Part shown: one piece after another, positions 37,833 to 47,420 of the stretch
Numbering within the stretch: the first letter of the stretch is position 1
Layout: every line of letters begins with the position of its first letter
Assembly: GCA_963789825.1 (NCBI GenBank)
Contig: CAWBME010000006.1
Span: 868,001-932,000, forward strand
Source: PFL42 sp963789825
GTDB lineage: Bacteria; Chloroflexota; Anaerolineae; Anaerolineales; E44-bin32
Direction: 5' to 3'
Length of the DNA: 64,000 nucleotides
Position numbers and translations under genes: made by a program
Notes under the pieces: generated by a model
The model's database searches: none
The model's input: the letters and a program-made list of their open reading frames with translations, nothing else
Told to the model about the DNA's origin: nothing

Positions 37833-38169
37833 CGATCGATCACTTGTATGAGCATGGTTTGACCTGCCCCCGTTGCTTGTACCAGGCTCTATCTTGGTCC
37901 GAAAGCGGCTACCGAAGCGAGCGAAGATCCGAGGTCGAGCACAGACGCGCCCTTGGCTGTTCGGTCATGCGCTGTCGCCAGCGGGGCTCGTAGACTTCGG
38001 GGCGAGGACGAGGTAGCCTAATTCCCGAACGGTTGTCACGCGCTATTATCTGTCGCCCGGCCCCAGAAGGCGATCAAGGGTCTGGGTCCGCCAGGCACTC
38101 GGAAAACAGCGGACCTTGATACGGAATCCGGCCAAAGGCGAGCGAGGGTCCCTGCGGTCTCCAAGGTCG
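37833..38169. other. gene-less stretch at the right end of the island-like segment
   Basis: About 340 bases without a convincing gene. The composition returns towards high GC. No integrase remnant, insertion sequence or RNA is visible. Confidence 0.4.
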
Positions 38170-38304
38170 GGTCCCGCAAGACCCTGATCATGGGTTCCCT
38201 GGCCCGCCGGCTACTGCGGTCAACCGTCTCGGGCAGCCCTCGAGTGCAAGCCTCAACTCGCCCCCCGCAAGCCAGGGCGTGTCGCGGAGAATCCCATCGT
38301 CGCC
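38170..38304 (+). repeat. split, degenerate tRNA-Cys copy
   Basis: 38170-38197 resembles the anticodon arm, variable loop and 5' T arm of tRNA-Cys (GCAAGACCCTGATCATGGG against GCAAAACCCTGATCATGGG). 38290-38304 (AATCCCATCGTCGCC) is identical to the tRNA T-arm 3' strand and acceptor 3' strand at 30652-30666. Between the two parts lie 92 bases, beginning CCCTGGC and with GCCAGGG near the end. The D arm and 5' acceptor strand are not recognisable, so it is not a working tRNA. Confidence 0.7.
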
Positions 38305-38744
38305 GCGTGAGATTGCGAAAGCATTGCTGAGTGTCCAAGAGGCTCCGCTCGCACGGGGGGCCCTTGTTTGTTCTTCCGGACGCAGCGCCAGCGGCGGTGT
38401 CTATGCTGGACGACGGGCTCTTGCCGCCGCCAATGCCGGGAATGCGCCCCTCCCTCAGACCGCGAAGCGCCCGGCCGGGCCAGCGAGAATCGACCCGGAG
38501 GCTCGGTCATTCCCTCAGGCGCCTGTCGGTCTGGGGCGTGGCGATTGACTTGAGGTCCCGTGCAGTGTCGCGGGATTCGCCCCATGGGCGCGGCTCGCAA
38601 TCGGAGACCCGAGGCGGAGGCTCAGTGCCCTTCGTGCCGTGGGGATCCGGGCTCTGCCGAGCCTGCGCTCACCCACTCCAACTCGTAGTCGCGAGAGTGC
38701 GAGCGGGCAACCTCACGGCGTCGGATCACGGGGGCCGACGAAGC
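38305..38744. other. gene-less stretch, nothing recognised
   Basis: About 440 bases between the tRNA-like remnant and the promoter of the VWA gene. Several Arg-rich open frames, none resembling a protein family. Confidence 0.4.
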
Positions 38745-38773
38745 TTGCCGACTATCGGAAGGGAGGATACACT
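38745..38773 (+). promoter_or_regulatory. promoter of the VWA gene
   Basis: -35-like TTGCCG (38745-38750), 17-base spacer, -10 TACACT (38768-38773), 27 bases before the ATG. Confidence 0.6.
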
Positions 38774-38800
38774 CGCACCTGGATTGAGGAAGGTGAAAAC

Positions 38801-40192
38801 ATGACCGACGCTCCCGCGCCGCCCAAGAGTCGAATAGGTCCCCCTTGTCATCGTTGGCATTGCCGTCGTCGGCGCATGCATGTGCGTGGCGGCTCGCCAC
38901 GGCCGCCTTCTTTTTCTTCCGCGACCGCCTGGGACGGGGCGTGCAACCGACCATCGAGTACATCCTCGACGCCTCGCCCCGCATGAACACCGAGCTCCGG
39001 TGGCGACGCCAAGATCGATGTCGCTCGCGGTGTCCTGGCCGAGATTGTCAGGACGGCGGATCCGCGCCTGACGGCCGGGCTGCGCGTGTTCGGCACGGGC
39101 GCCCTTGAGGAAAGCTGCCAGGACACCGACCTGGTCGTGCCCCTGGCGGTCTCCAACCTGGTTCGAATCGAGAAGGGTCTGGACGGCGTTGCACCCGGAT
39201 CAGAGGCGGATTCCCCCCTGGCCGAGGCGATGATCGCGGCGATCCGCGATGTGGCGAAGACCAAGGGCCCGCACTCGATCGTGGTCGTCACCGGCGGCGC
39301 AGACAGCTGCAATCCCGAATCCGGCGAATTGATCCGGCGGGAGGCGGAGCGCGCTGGAGTGGAACTGAAGTGTTTGTGATCGGGTTCGACATTCCCCCGG
39401 AAGAGGCCGATGCGGTCAGGGCGATGGTGGCGATGATCCCGGGCGCCACGTACGAGGATGCGCCGGATCCTGTCGGCCCTCCGCAGCACCTTGACCGAAA
39501 TCCAGACGGAGGTCAATCACCAGGCCTACGAAGAGCCCGCGGGACCGACCTCCCCGCCTGTCTCCGAAACGGCATGCGACCACCCCTACATGCCCCTGCG
39601 CGCCGGGTCGAGCTGGACGTATTCGACGCCGGAGGGCACGATGACGTGGAGCGTCACCAGCGCCAGCGGATCGAGCGATATCGGCGGAAGCGACGATGGA
39701 AATCGCCATGTCCGAGCTCAGCATGGCGGCACACTGGAACTGCAGCGCCGCAGGGATCGTCTCGTACGACTTCGGGTCCCTCAGCGTCGCCAGCCTGGGG
39801 GAAGTCGCCAGCATGGAAGTTGTCGAGAGCTCCGGCGTCTTCTTGCCTGCCGCCGACCTACTGGTGCCAGGCTACTCCTGGCCCGACAACTACACCTTGA
39901 CGATGCATGTCTCCGCCGAGGGAGCTGAGCTCGACTTCACCACGACGTCTGTCGGGACGTGGACTGCTGTCGGTATGGAGACCGTCACGGTTCCGGCCGG
40001 CACCTTTGAAGCCCTGCGCGTTGACGGAACCGACAACATCACCATGAGCGGATTCATGGGGATGGAACCCGTCAACTATCACCGTGAACTCGACCTATTG
40101 GTATGCCGAGGGGGTTGGCATGGTGCGCTACGCCGTCCAGCAGCGAGGGGTCGGATTCCGGGGGCCAACTGACGTCCTACACGGTCCCCTAG
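38801..40192 (+). CDS. membrane-anchored VWA-domain protein with a C-terminal beta-rich domain, several frameshifts
   Basis: ATG at 38801. An N-terminal membrane anchor (VIVGIAVVGACMCVAA) is followed by a von Willebrand A-type domain: PTIEYILDASPRMN (the DxSxxM metal site reads DASPRM), KIDVARGVLAEIV, GLRVFGTGALEESCQDTDLV, SPLAEAMIAAIRDVA, HSIVVVTGGADSC, FVIGFDIPPEEADAV. The C-terminal half (YMPLRAGSSWTYSTPEG ... VTVPAGTFEALRVDGT ... STYWYAEGVGMVRYAV) looks like a secreted lipocalin-like or DUF3108-type beta domain. The sequence moves among three frames (about 38845, 38990, 39370, 39690, 40085). The corrected stop is 40192. First gene of the secretion/signalling locus. Confidence 0.75.
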
Positions 40193-40265
40193 CCGACGGG
40201 CAAGCCGGGGGCAGTTGCGCTCAGCGTCATCCAGGGTCGCGAATTCCCGGGCCGGGCTCCTCCGG

Positions 40266-41855
40266 CTACGGCCGAGTGACGCGGAGATCGTCGAACGCGA
40301 CCGCCAGCTTGCCCGGCTCCAGCAAGCCTGCCATCAGAGCGAAGGTCCCCGTCGCCGGGGATGGATCTACGGCCTCGGCCACGTCGCTGCCATCCACCGA
40401 CGAATCGGATGGTCGGACCCCTGGCAGGTGAGCTGCAGGCTGTGCGGGTCCCCTTCCGCACCCTGCGCGCCCGCCACCGGAGTCCAATCCACCCATCGGT
40501 CCTCGACGCCGTCGGTCTCTTTCCACAGCGAGACCTGCCCGTCGCCGCGCCAGGCCGCGGCGATGTAGTTGGACTCATCCTCGCCAGCGACACAACACGG
40601 CCATCTCGCTCAACGTCGGTCCCTCCGTCCGCTGGGCCTGTACCTCGATGCGCAGATCCTGCTCGTTGATGCCGGCGTAGGGTGAGAACCACTCCAGTCC
40701 CCCCGCGAGAGATGTGATCCGGAGCGCGCCGTCGGCGTACTCGACGCGCCCATCCGCGGCCTGCAGCACGCCGAAACCGCTGGCCGGATCAGAGAAGTCG
40801 TCCGTCAGCGGCAATGGCTCGGGCGTTGCGGTTGCAGCGGCGACGGTCGGAGGCGGAGGCTCCACGGCTGCGGTGGGCGTCGCCGAGGTCAGGCTCGCCG
40901 CCAGACCGCCACCCAGAACGCCCACCGCCAGCATGCACAGAAGGATCGCGGCCGCCCCGATACCAAGCAGCAAACCGCGTGAGGCCTTGCCTCCGGTGCG
41001 CATGCTGGGGGCCGCCTCGGCCTTTCCGGCGAGAGTCACCGACGGGGTGGCCGCGAAAGCCTGGCGGAGGCGGCGAGCGAAATCGCCGGGCGTTGCCGGG
41101 CGTCCGTGCGGGTCCTTCGCCATTCCCGCCGAGAAGACGGCATCCACGGCGGGTGGGAGTTTGGGCTGGAGAGCCCGGGCCGACGGGATGGGATCATGCA
41201 TGTGACGAACGATCATCCCCAGCGCCGTCTCGGCCTGGTAGGGTTTGCTGCCCGTCAGCATCTCGAACGCGGTGACGGCGAGCGAGTAGATGTCGGAGGC
41301 GGCGTCGGCGGTCGCGCCGCGCCCCTGCTCGGGTGAGGCGTAGGCCGCGCTCCCTCCCGGCGCGGATCCCTCCAGGTCAAGCGCGGTGGCCGCGATGCCG
41401 AAGTCACCCAGGTAGACATTGCTGGATTCGTCGAGCAGCAGGTTGCTCGGCTTGACGTCGCGGTGGATGACGCCGCGCTGGTGAGCCGCATCCAGCGCGT
41501 TGGCGACGTCGTCAATCCAGCGCAGGGCTTGGTCGACGTCGATCGGGCCCGACTTGATGCGGTCGGCCACCGTTCCTCCGGTGAGGAAGCGGAAGACAAG
41601 GTACTGCGTCCCCTGGTGATCGCCGTAGTCATACAGCGGGACGACGTGGGGGTGTTCCAGCTGCGCCACCGTGGCCGCCTCGCGGCGGAAGGCGGCCAGT
41701 TTCGCAGGATCGTTGGTAGCGCGATCCAAGACCTTGACCGCGACCGTTCGGTGCGTGGCGAGCTGTTCGGCTCGATAGACGCGACCCATCCCCCCGCGCC
41801 CGATCATGCTCTGCAGATGGTAGCCGGGAAACCCGAAGGACGTGGCCTCACTCAT
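40266..41855 (-). CDS. transmembrane Ser/Thr protein kinase with extracellular LamG-like domain, frameshifts at the 3' end
   Basis: A PknB-type kinase. The kinase domain (residues 10-265) has IGRGGMGRVYRAEQ, the VAVKVLD lysine, HRDVKPSNLLL with catalytic Asp, DFGIA, and YASPEQGRG. One membrane helix (about residues 295-325, GLLLGIGAAAILLCMLAVGV) leads to a Thr/Pro linker and an extracellular beta-sandwich domain: DDFSDPASGFGVLQ, YADGALRITS, VLCRVAGEDESNYIAAAW, SLQLTCQG. The latter resembles LamG/glucanase-fold sensor domains. Frame shifts near 40600 and 40415 are needed to reach the stop at 40266. It lies downstream of a second kinase and probably in one operon. Confidence 0.88.
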
Positions 41856-41945
41856 GGGCTGGGGCCGCGCAGGACGAGGGGCTGGAAGGAGGGTTCATTG
41901 GGCAGCCTTCACTGAATCCGTATCCGGCTGACGCTGTCAGCCAAC

Positions 41946-43840
41946 TCATCGGCCGTCCAGATCTCCCAGCATCCAGGTCACCGCACGCAAGGGACTGCAG
42001 TGCGATGGGAGCGCCCTCTACCGAGAGGCTCTTGGTGACGGTTGCATCGCTCAGCCGGATGCGGAAGACCTTGCCCGCCCTCGGGGCCGCCGCCCAGAGG
42101 GACTCACCGTCAAAGGCGAGGGCAGACGGATCGGCACCTGTCTCGACCTGTCGGCCGATCTCGAGAGTCCGCGGATCGACCTCGATGACCCGTCCCAAGT
42201 CGCCGATGGCGACCCACAGCGAGCGTCCATCGAACGTCAGCCCCAGCGGCTCGCCCTCCAGGGGAAGGGAGTCCGTCACTTCCGCCGTGCCGGGATCCAC
42301 TTGCACCAGCGACTTGCCGTCCTTGTTCGCGATCCACAGCGAGGCGCCATCGAATGCCAGCGCCACCGGCCCCTCGCCGACTGGAACGTCTGCCAGCATC
42401 CGGCCATCCGGGGAGACCTTGGTGACCGTCCCGGCGATGGCATTGGCCGTCCACAAGGCCGAGTCGGCCCAGGTGAGCGCCGAAGGGACGTGGGGCAGCG
42501 GGTAGCTGGCAACGACCTTCCCCGTTTCCGGATCCAGCGCCGACAGGCTCTGCTTGAGGGAACTCGCCGCCCACACGTGCTGGCCATCGAAGGCAAGCGC
42601 CACGGGCAGGTCGTCGACGATGAAGGTTCCGATGCGATCTCCGCAGCTGACCTCCCCGGAGGCGCAGCCCGAGGCGGCCAGTTTCGTCACGCTGTTGCCG
42701 AAGAAGTCGGCTACCCACAATGCATCCCCAGCGAACAGCAAAGCCCGCGGCGAATCACCCACGGGGTACGAGGAGACGCTCGGGCCGAAGAGGCTGTCCC
42801 GTCCCAGGAACAGAACCGCTGCAATCAGGCCTCCGACCGCCAGCAGGCCAAACGCTCCCAACGCCAAGGCAATCAGCACATTCCTTGATGACCTTGGCCC
42901 GCCGGCGCGGGTTCGGCTGCGGCTGGGCCGACAAGCGTTCGGCTGGGCGCCGTGGCTGCGGCGGTCCTGCCTGCCTGTGTGTTGCCGCCCGGGTCACGGC
43001 ACCGCGCTCGCCGGCAGGTGCCAGCAAGGCCTGGCGCACCTCGGAGATCAAGTCCGTTGCCCGGGCAGGCCGCGCCTCACGATCCTTCGCCAGGCCGGCC
43101 GCCAACGCGTCCTCAACCGCAGCCGGGAGATCGGGTGCGTACCGCCGGATCGGTGCGGGGGCTTCACTCAGGTGCTTGGTGATGTAACCCCAGGCGTCGT
43201 CCGAGTCAAAAGGCAGGCGGCCAGACAGGGCCTGGTAGATCAGGACAGCGAAGGAGTAGACATCGCTGCGCCGATCCAGCTTGTCACCGCGGGCCTGCTC
43301 CGGGGACATATAGGCGGGGGAGCCGAGCACGCTGCCGGTGGCAGTGAGATCGCGGGTTCCTCCGACGCTCTTCGCCAGTCCGAAGTCGGCCAGATAGCCG
43401 TTGCCGAACTCATCCAGGAGGACGTTGCCGGGCTTGAGGTCACGATGAACGATCCCCTGATCGTGTGCAAAGTCGAGCGCCAAGGCGATCTGTTCAAGCA
43501 AGCGGACAGCCTCGCTCCGGCCGAGAGCGGATCGCCCCATCCGATCCTGGAGGGTCCCCCCCGTCATGAAACGCATCACGAGGTAGGGGTTGCCATCCAC
43601 TTCGCCGAAGTCGTAGACCGGCAGGATATGGGGGTGTTCCAGGCGCGTGATCATGTCCAGCTCGCGGCGGAAACGATCCCGCGCGTCAGCATACTCGGAG
43701 AAGGCCGCGCTCAGGACCTTGATGACGACGGTGCGGGGGATCGATGGCTGGTCAGCCTTGTAGACGGCCCCCATCCCGCCTTCGCCGATCTTGCCGCTGA
43801 TGTGGTACTGCCCGAGAATCTGGCCGGGAACAAGGTCCAT
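41946..43840 (-). CDS. transmembrane Ser/Thr protein kinase with extracellular beta-propeller, two frameshifts
   Basis: A PknD-like kinase. ATG at 43840 opens MDLVPGQILGQYHISGKIGE. Kinase motifs: GEGGMGAVYKAD, VVIKVLS, HRDLKPGNVLLDE, DFGLAKSVGG, YMSPEQARGDK. After a shift near 42895, a membrane helix (FGLLAVGGLIAAVLFL) leads to an extracellular propeller of repeated VxxALAFDGxxLWVA units (about six blades: LLFAGDALWVADFF, ALAFDGQHVWAASSL, ALTWADSALWTANA, ALAFDGASLWIANK, GLTFDGRSLWVAIG, ALAFDGESLWAAAP). A shift near 41990 restores the end (AVTWMLGDLDGR), stop 41946. A -10-like TATACT lies about 25 bases upstream. Ligand unknown. Confidence 0.9.
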
Positions 43841-44083
43841 GGTTTGCCACCCACGACAGGCGGCAAGTATAGCCCCGTTCTTGCCAGGCTCGCCCGGATC
43901 GGCATCCAGGACAGGTGGTTCCCAGTGCGAGCCGCGGCACCCCAGCCGGCCTTTGCCGGTACGCTTCGATGGGGTCCCTCTTCCATCATGAACCATTCCC
44001 CTGAAGGCCAGGCGCATCTCGGGCGGCGCGGATTCGAAAGCGATCGTTGTCCCAGAGATCAGGCGCCGCCGAGGAAGGCCGGC

Positions 44084-44110
44084 TTGCCATCCGGACAGCT
44101 ATGCTAGAAT
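44084..44110 (+). promoter_or_regulatory. promoter of the VWA-FHA / WXG100 operon
   Basis: -35 TTGCCA (44084-44089), 15-base spacer, extended -10 TGCTAGAAT with TAGAAT at 44105-44110, about 28 bases before ATG 44139. Confidence 0.6.
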
Positions 44111-44138
44111 TGGGCACCCTTCCACGCGCGAGCTCGAT

Positions 44139-46468
44139 ATGCCCTCAGGCCCTGCGGTTCGCCAGATGTCGAGACTAGGCTTCCTCGTTCTTGTTGTACT
44201 CGTCGCGCTGGCGAGCACAGGGGTGACCCCGGCCGCCCAAGCTCAGAGCACGGGCCCGACCGTCCTTGTCCATGACGTCGAACCACCGCAATCTGTTACT
44301 CCGGAGACCGGGGGTCTGCCGGGTTTGCTGTTGCGGGCCACCTTCTCCCTCCTGAACGCCAACGGCACGATCATGCAAGATGACATCGAGAATGCGCTTC
44401 TGCGCCTCGGCGGGGCGGTGTATTCGAGCAAGTTCAGCAAGCTAGAGACCGAGCAGTCGGTGGTGCTGCTGATGGACACCAGCGGCACCATGAGCAGCGG
44501 GCACGCCTTCAACGACTTCCGCACCATTCGCGACAGCCTGACCCGCTCCCTCGAGGGCGCGCCCGACACCGCCAGGTTCGCGCTGATCCCCTTTGCCGAT
44601 CGCGCCCCGACGGCGGTCGAATTCACTTCCGACCGCGAGCGGCTCGCCCAGGCACTCAAGAGCTTGCGGCCTCAATCCGGCAAGCCAGCCTGCCTGAATG
44701 ACGCCCTGTACGAGGCAATCGCCAAGCTCAGCAATGCACCGGGGCGGCGGGCGGTGATTGCCATCACCGCCTCAGCGGACAGCTGCGCTACGCGCTCCAC
44801 GCAGATGGTGGTCGACTTCGCCAATGAGAACCAGGTCGATCTGTACGCCCTCGACGTCGAGGGGTACACCAGCACTCGCCAGGCGTTGGACGCGCTTACA
44901 CTCCCCACCGGTGGGTTCAGCGAAGCGAGGGGGGTCTCTGAGCTGGGCTTTTCGCTCGACAACATGATGGCGATGCTCGCCAACCAGTGGCAGGCGGTGT
45001 GGGTGGTCTATCCCTCCGAGGGTCCTCAGACAGCCGAGATCAGCGTCAAGCTGCCGGACGCCACCATCGTTACGGGGCCCTTGGCTTTCGTCTCCGATCG
45101 CAGCTTCGCGCGCCCACCGAGCGTGGCCGTCGCTGGGACGGCCCAATCGACTTTGGGCGGGGTCCGGTTCAACGTGGACATCATCAACCCGGAGCGCATC
45201 GCTGCCATCGACGTCAACCTGATCAACAAGCTCACCGGCCGCTCGGTCCATCAGGAGCAATTGACTGAGGTGACGGATTCGATACTGCTCCCGGCGGACA
45301 ATCTGGTGAAGGACGGCGAGTACACGCTGGTCCTCACCGCTCTGGACGAGCAGGGCCTTGCGCTGAGTCAGACGGAGCCGGTGGAGTTCCGCTATGCGCC
45401 GCTGGAGCCCAGCCTTGCGGCAACGGTTCAGGAGTGGCCCACCGCCCAGGCGCCCTACTTCGTCATCTCCGTGGCCGTGCAGAACCTGGAAGGCATTGCC
45501 AACTATCGGCTCTGGTTGGAGGACCAACAGGGTGGCGCGCCCATCCGAGGCACGCAGGTCACGCTCCCCGCTGGCGAAGCGCTCCATATGCCGGTGAGCG
45601 GGGTGAGGTCCGGCGGATACGTGGTGCGCGTGCAGGCCCTCGACCAGAGCGAGCGCGTGCTGATTGAGTCCTCGGAGCTCAAAGTCGCGTACCGGGCGCC
45701 GGGCGCCCTGGCGCGGATGGTCGCCTCGGTGCAGGGGTCGACCATCGCCGTGCTGGGCCTGTGCATGCTGGGAGTCGTGGCGGTCGCCGGTCTGGGCACG
45801 CTGGTGTGGTTCGTCATCCCCCGGCGCAGGGGCGTGCGCAACGTCGAGTTGATGCTGCCGCAGAAGGCCCGTCGACCACAGGTCCGGCCGGATCTGCCCC
45901 ACCTCCGGTAGCATCCCCTTCCCCAGCCCGTCCCCAGCCGCCGCGGCCAGCACCGGCACCCGTCCCGCCGGCGCCTGTCCAGCCGGCCGCAGGTGAACCT
46001 GCCCGGCCGCGGCCGGCGCCGCCCGCCGCGCCCGCCCGGGAAGCGGCTCCTGCCCAGCCGCCGCAACCGTCTCCGCAACCGGTGTCACCGGCGGCGGTGC
46101 CTCGAGCCGCAGTCCCCAAGGAGACCGAAGCCCTGGCCATGGTCAGTGTTGCGGAGCCCCGCATCGCCGACTTCCAAGCCGAGATCCGCAAGTTTCCGTT
46201 CCGGATCGGGCGGGCGTCCGACAACGATGGCGTCATCCCGGTCGACGCCACCTCCGGCGTCTCCGGCCATCACTGCATGGTCCTCTTTGCGGACGGGCGG
46301 TGGAGTGTTCAGGACGACCAAAGCAAGTTCGGCACCACGGTGGACGGTCAGCCCATCCCCAAAGGTAAGCCCTTCGATCTGCAGGATGGGGCGGTCCTCG
46401 GGCTGGGGCCCAGGGTGCGAATCCAATTCCGTATCCTGTCCGGACCGAAGCCGGGCACGCCGTCCTAG
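44139..46468 (+). CDS. VWA-TM-FHA membrane protein (first), one frameshift
   Basis: Signal peptide (LGFLVLVVLVALASTG), extracellular VWA domain with the metal site VVLLMDTSGTMSSG, then DTARFALIPFADRAP, AVIAITASADSC and VDLYALDVEGY. Several immunoglobulin-like beta domains follow, then one membrane helix (TIAVLGLCMLGVVAVAGLGT) and a basic stop-transfer RRRG. After a frame change near 45885-45900 comes a long cytoplasmic Pro/Ala linker and a C-terminal FHA domain (FRIGRASDNDGVIPVD, SGVSGHHCMV, SKFGTTVDGQPI). About 776 residues. An extracellular sensing domain is thus coupled to a cytoplasmic phosphothreonine reader, probably for phosphates placed by the adjacent kinases. A WXG100 gene follows 21 bases later. 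Confidence 0.87.
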
Positions 46469-46489
46469 AAGCCGGAAAGGCAGGCAGAC

Positions 46490-47044
46490 ATGGCTGCGGT
46501 AGTCGCAATATTCCGCGCAAGTCACGATGAGTTGCCCAAGATCGCGAAGACCTTTGGGAGCGAGTTGACCCAGGTCAAGTCGACCATCGACCGGCTCAAC
46601 CGGGTCGTCCAGGTCCTGGAGGGCGGCGACTGGGTCGGCGAAGGGGCCACGGCGTTCTACGGTGAAATGCGCTCGGAGGTGATGCCGGCGCTGCTGCGAC
46701 TGATGAAGGCGCTGGAGATGGGGGCCGCCGTCACGAAGCAGATCGGCCAGGTCGTCGATGAAGTCGAACAAGACACCGTCCACTTCTTCTCCGCCATCTT
46801 GGTCGCCTTCGAAGGAGGCGCCGCCGGCGAAGGTGGCGGCCTGGGCGGGCAAGCCGGGGTTTCTGCGGGCGCCGGAGGTGCCGGAAGCGCCCCGACGTCT
46901 GAAGAGAAATCCTCAGGTGGTGGGGGCGGCGGCGGCTCCGGTGGGGGCGGCTCAGGGGGAGGCGGTGGCGCAGGAGGCGGCGGTGGCGGCTCGTGGGACG
47001 GCGAGATCGGCTTCCGGCAGGAGAAACCGCGCCCGGGCGCTTAG
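46490..47044 (+). CDS. WXG100-family protein with glycine-rich C-terminal extension
   Basis: 184 residues. The first 110 form a WXG100 helical hairpin: helix 1 (FRASHDELPKIAKTFGSELT), the turn motif GGDWVGEGATAFYGEM with W-V-G in the WxG position, and helix 2 (VMPALLRLMKALEMGA). The remaining 75 residues are almost only Gly, Ser and Ala. WXG100 proteins are the small dimeric substrates of type VII secretion. It is closely similar to the WXG100 protein at 61592-61924 (GGDWIGEGATAFFNEM) but has an added disordered tail. I see no clear YxxxD/E export motif. Confidence 0.9.
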   Translation: MAAVVAIFRASHDELPKIAKTFGSELTQVKSTIDRLNRVVQVLEGGDWVGEGATAFYGEMRSEVMPALLRLMKALEMGAAVTKQIGQVVDEVEQDTVHFFSAILVAFEGGAAGEGGGLGGQAGVSAGAGGAGSAPTSEEKSSGGGGGGGSGGGGSGGGGGAGGGGGGSWDGEIGFRQEKPRPGA

Positions 47045-47420
47045 GGAAATGCGGCCGCATCACCCGGGCGGCGCCGAGGCACCGGCTGATCGCCGACATC
47101 GGGGCTCCTCCATCCAGGAACGGAGAAAGCCCCCACGGTTGACAGGCATCCATTTCCGTAGTCTCTGCTCCACCCTGCTGCGAGGGCGGCGCGTGCAGAC
47201 GGCCCAGAAGCGCAGTGAGGCAGAGCATGCTGTATCTCAGACAGGGAGCGCTGAATCGGCCACCGCCGATCGATCTTCCGACATGATTTCGCGAAGTCCT
47301 CACCCCCCAGCGGATCGGGCCATTGCGCGAGTCCCATCCCGCCGCCGAGACTCTCGTGCGCCCCTTGCGGGGTTTCTGCGCCACCCGGACACCGGGAATC
47401 GACGATACAGGAGCAACCTG
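47045..47420. other. gene-less stretch between WXG100 and second VWA-FHA gene
   Basis: About 375 bases. A consensus -35 TTGACA sits at 47139-47144, but no convincing -10 follows. Plus-strand open reading here is Arg-rich and joins the next gene in frame without looking like protein. Nothing else recognised. Confidence 0.4.

Noticed and set aside
37833..38169. An IS3-type insertion-sequence end near GACCTGCCCCCGTTG
   Set aside because: Only a short resemblance; no matching opposite end, target duplication or transposase was found.
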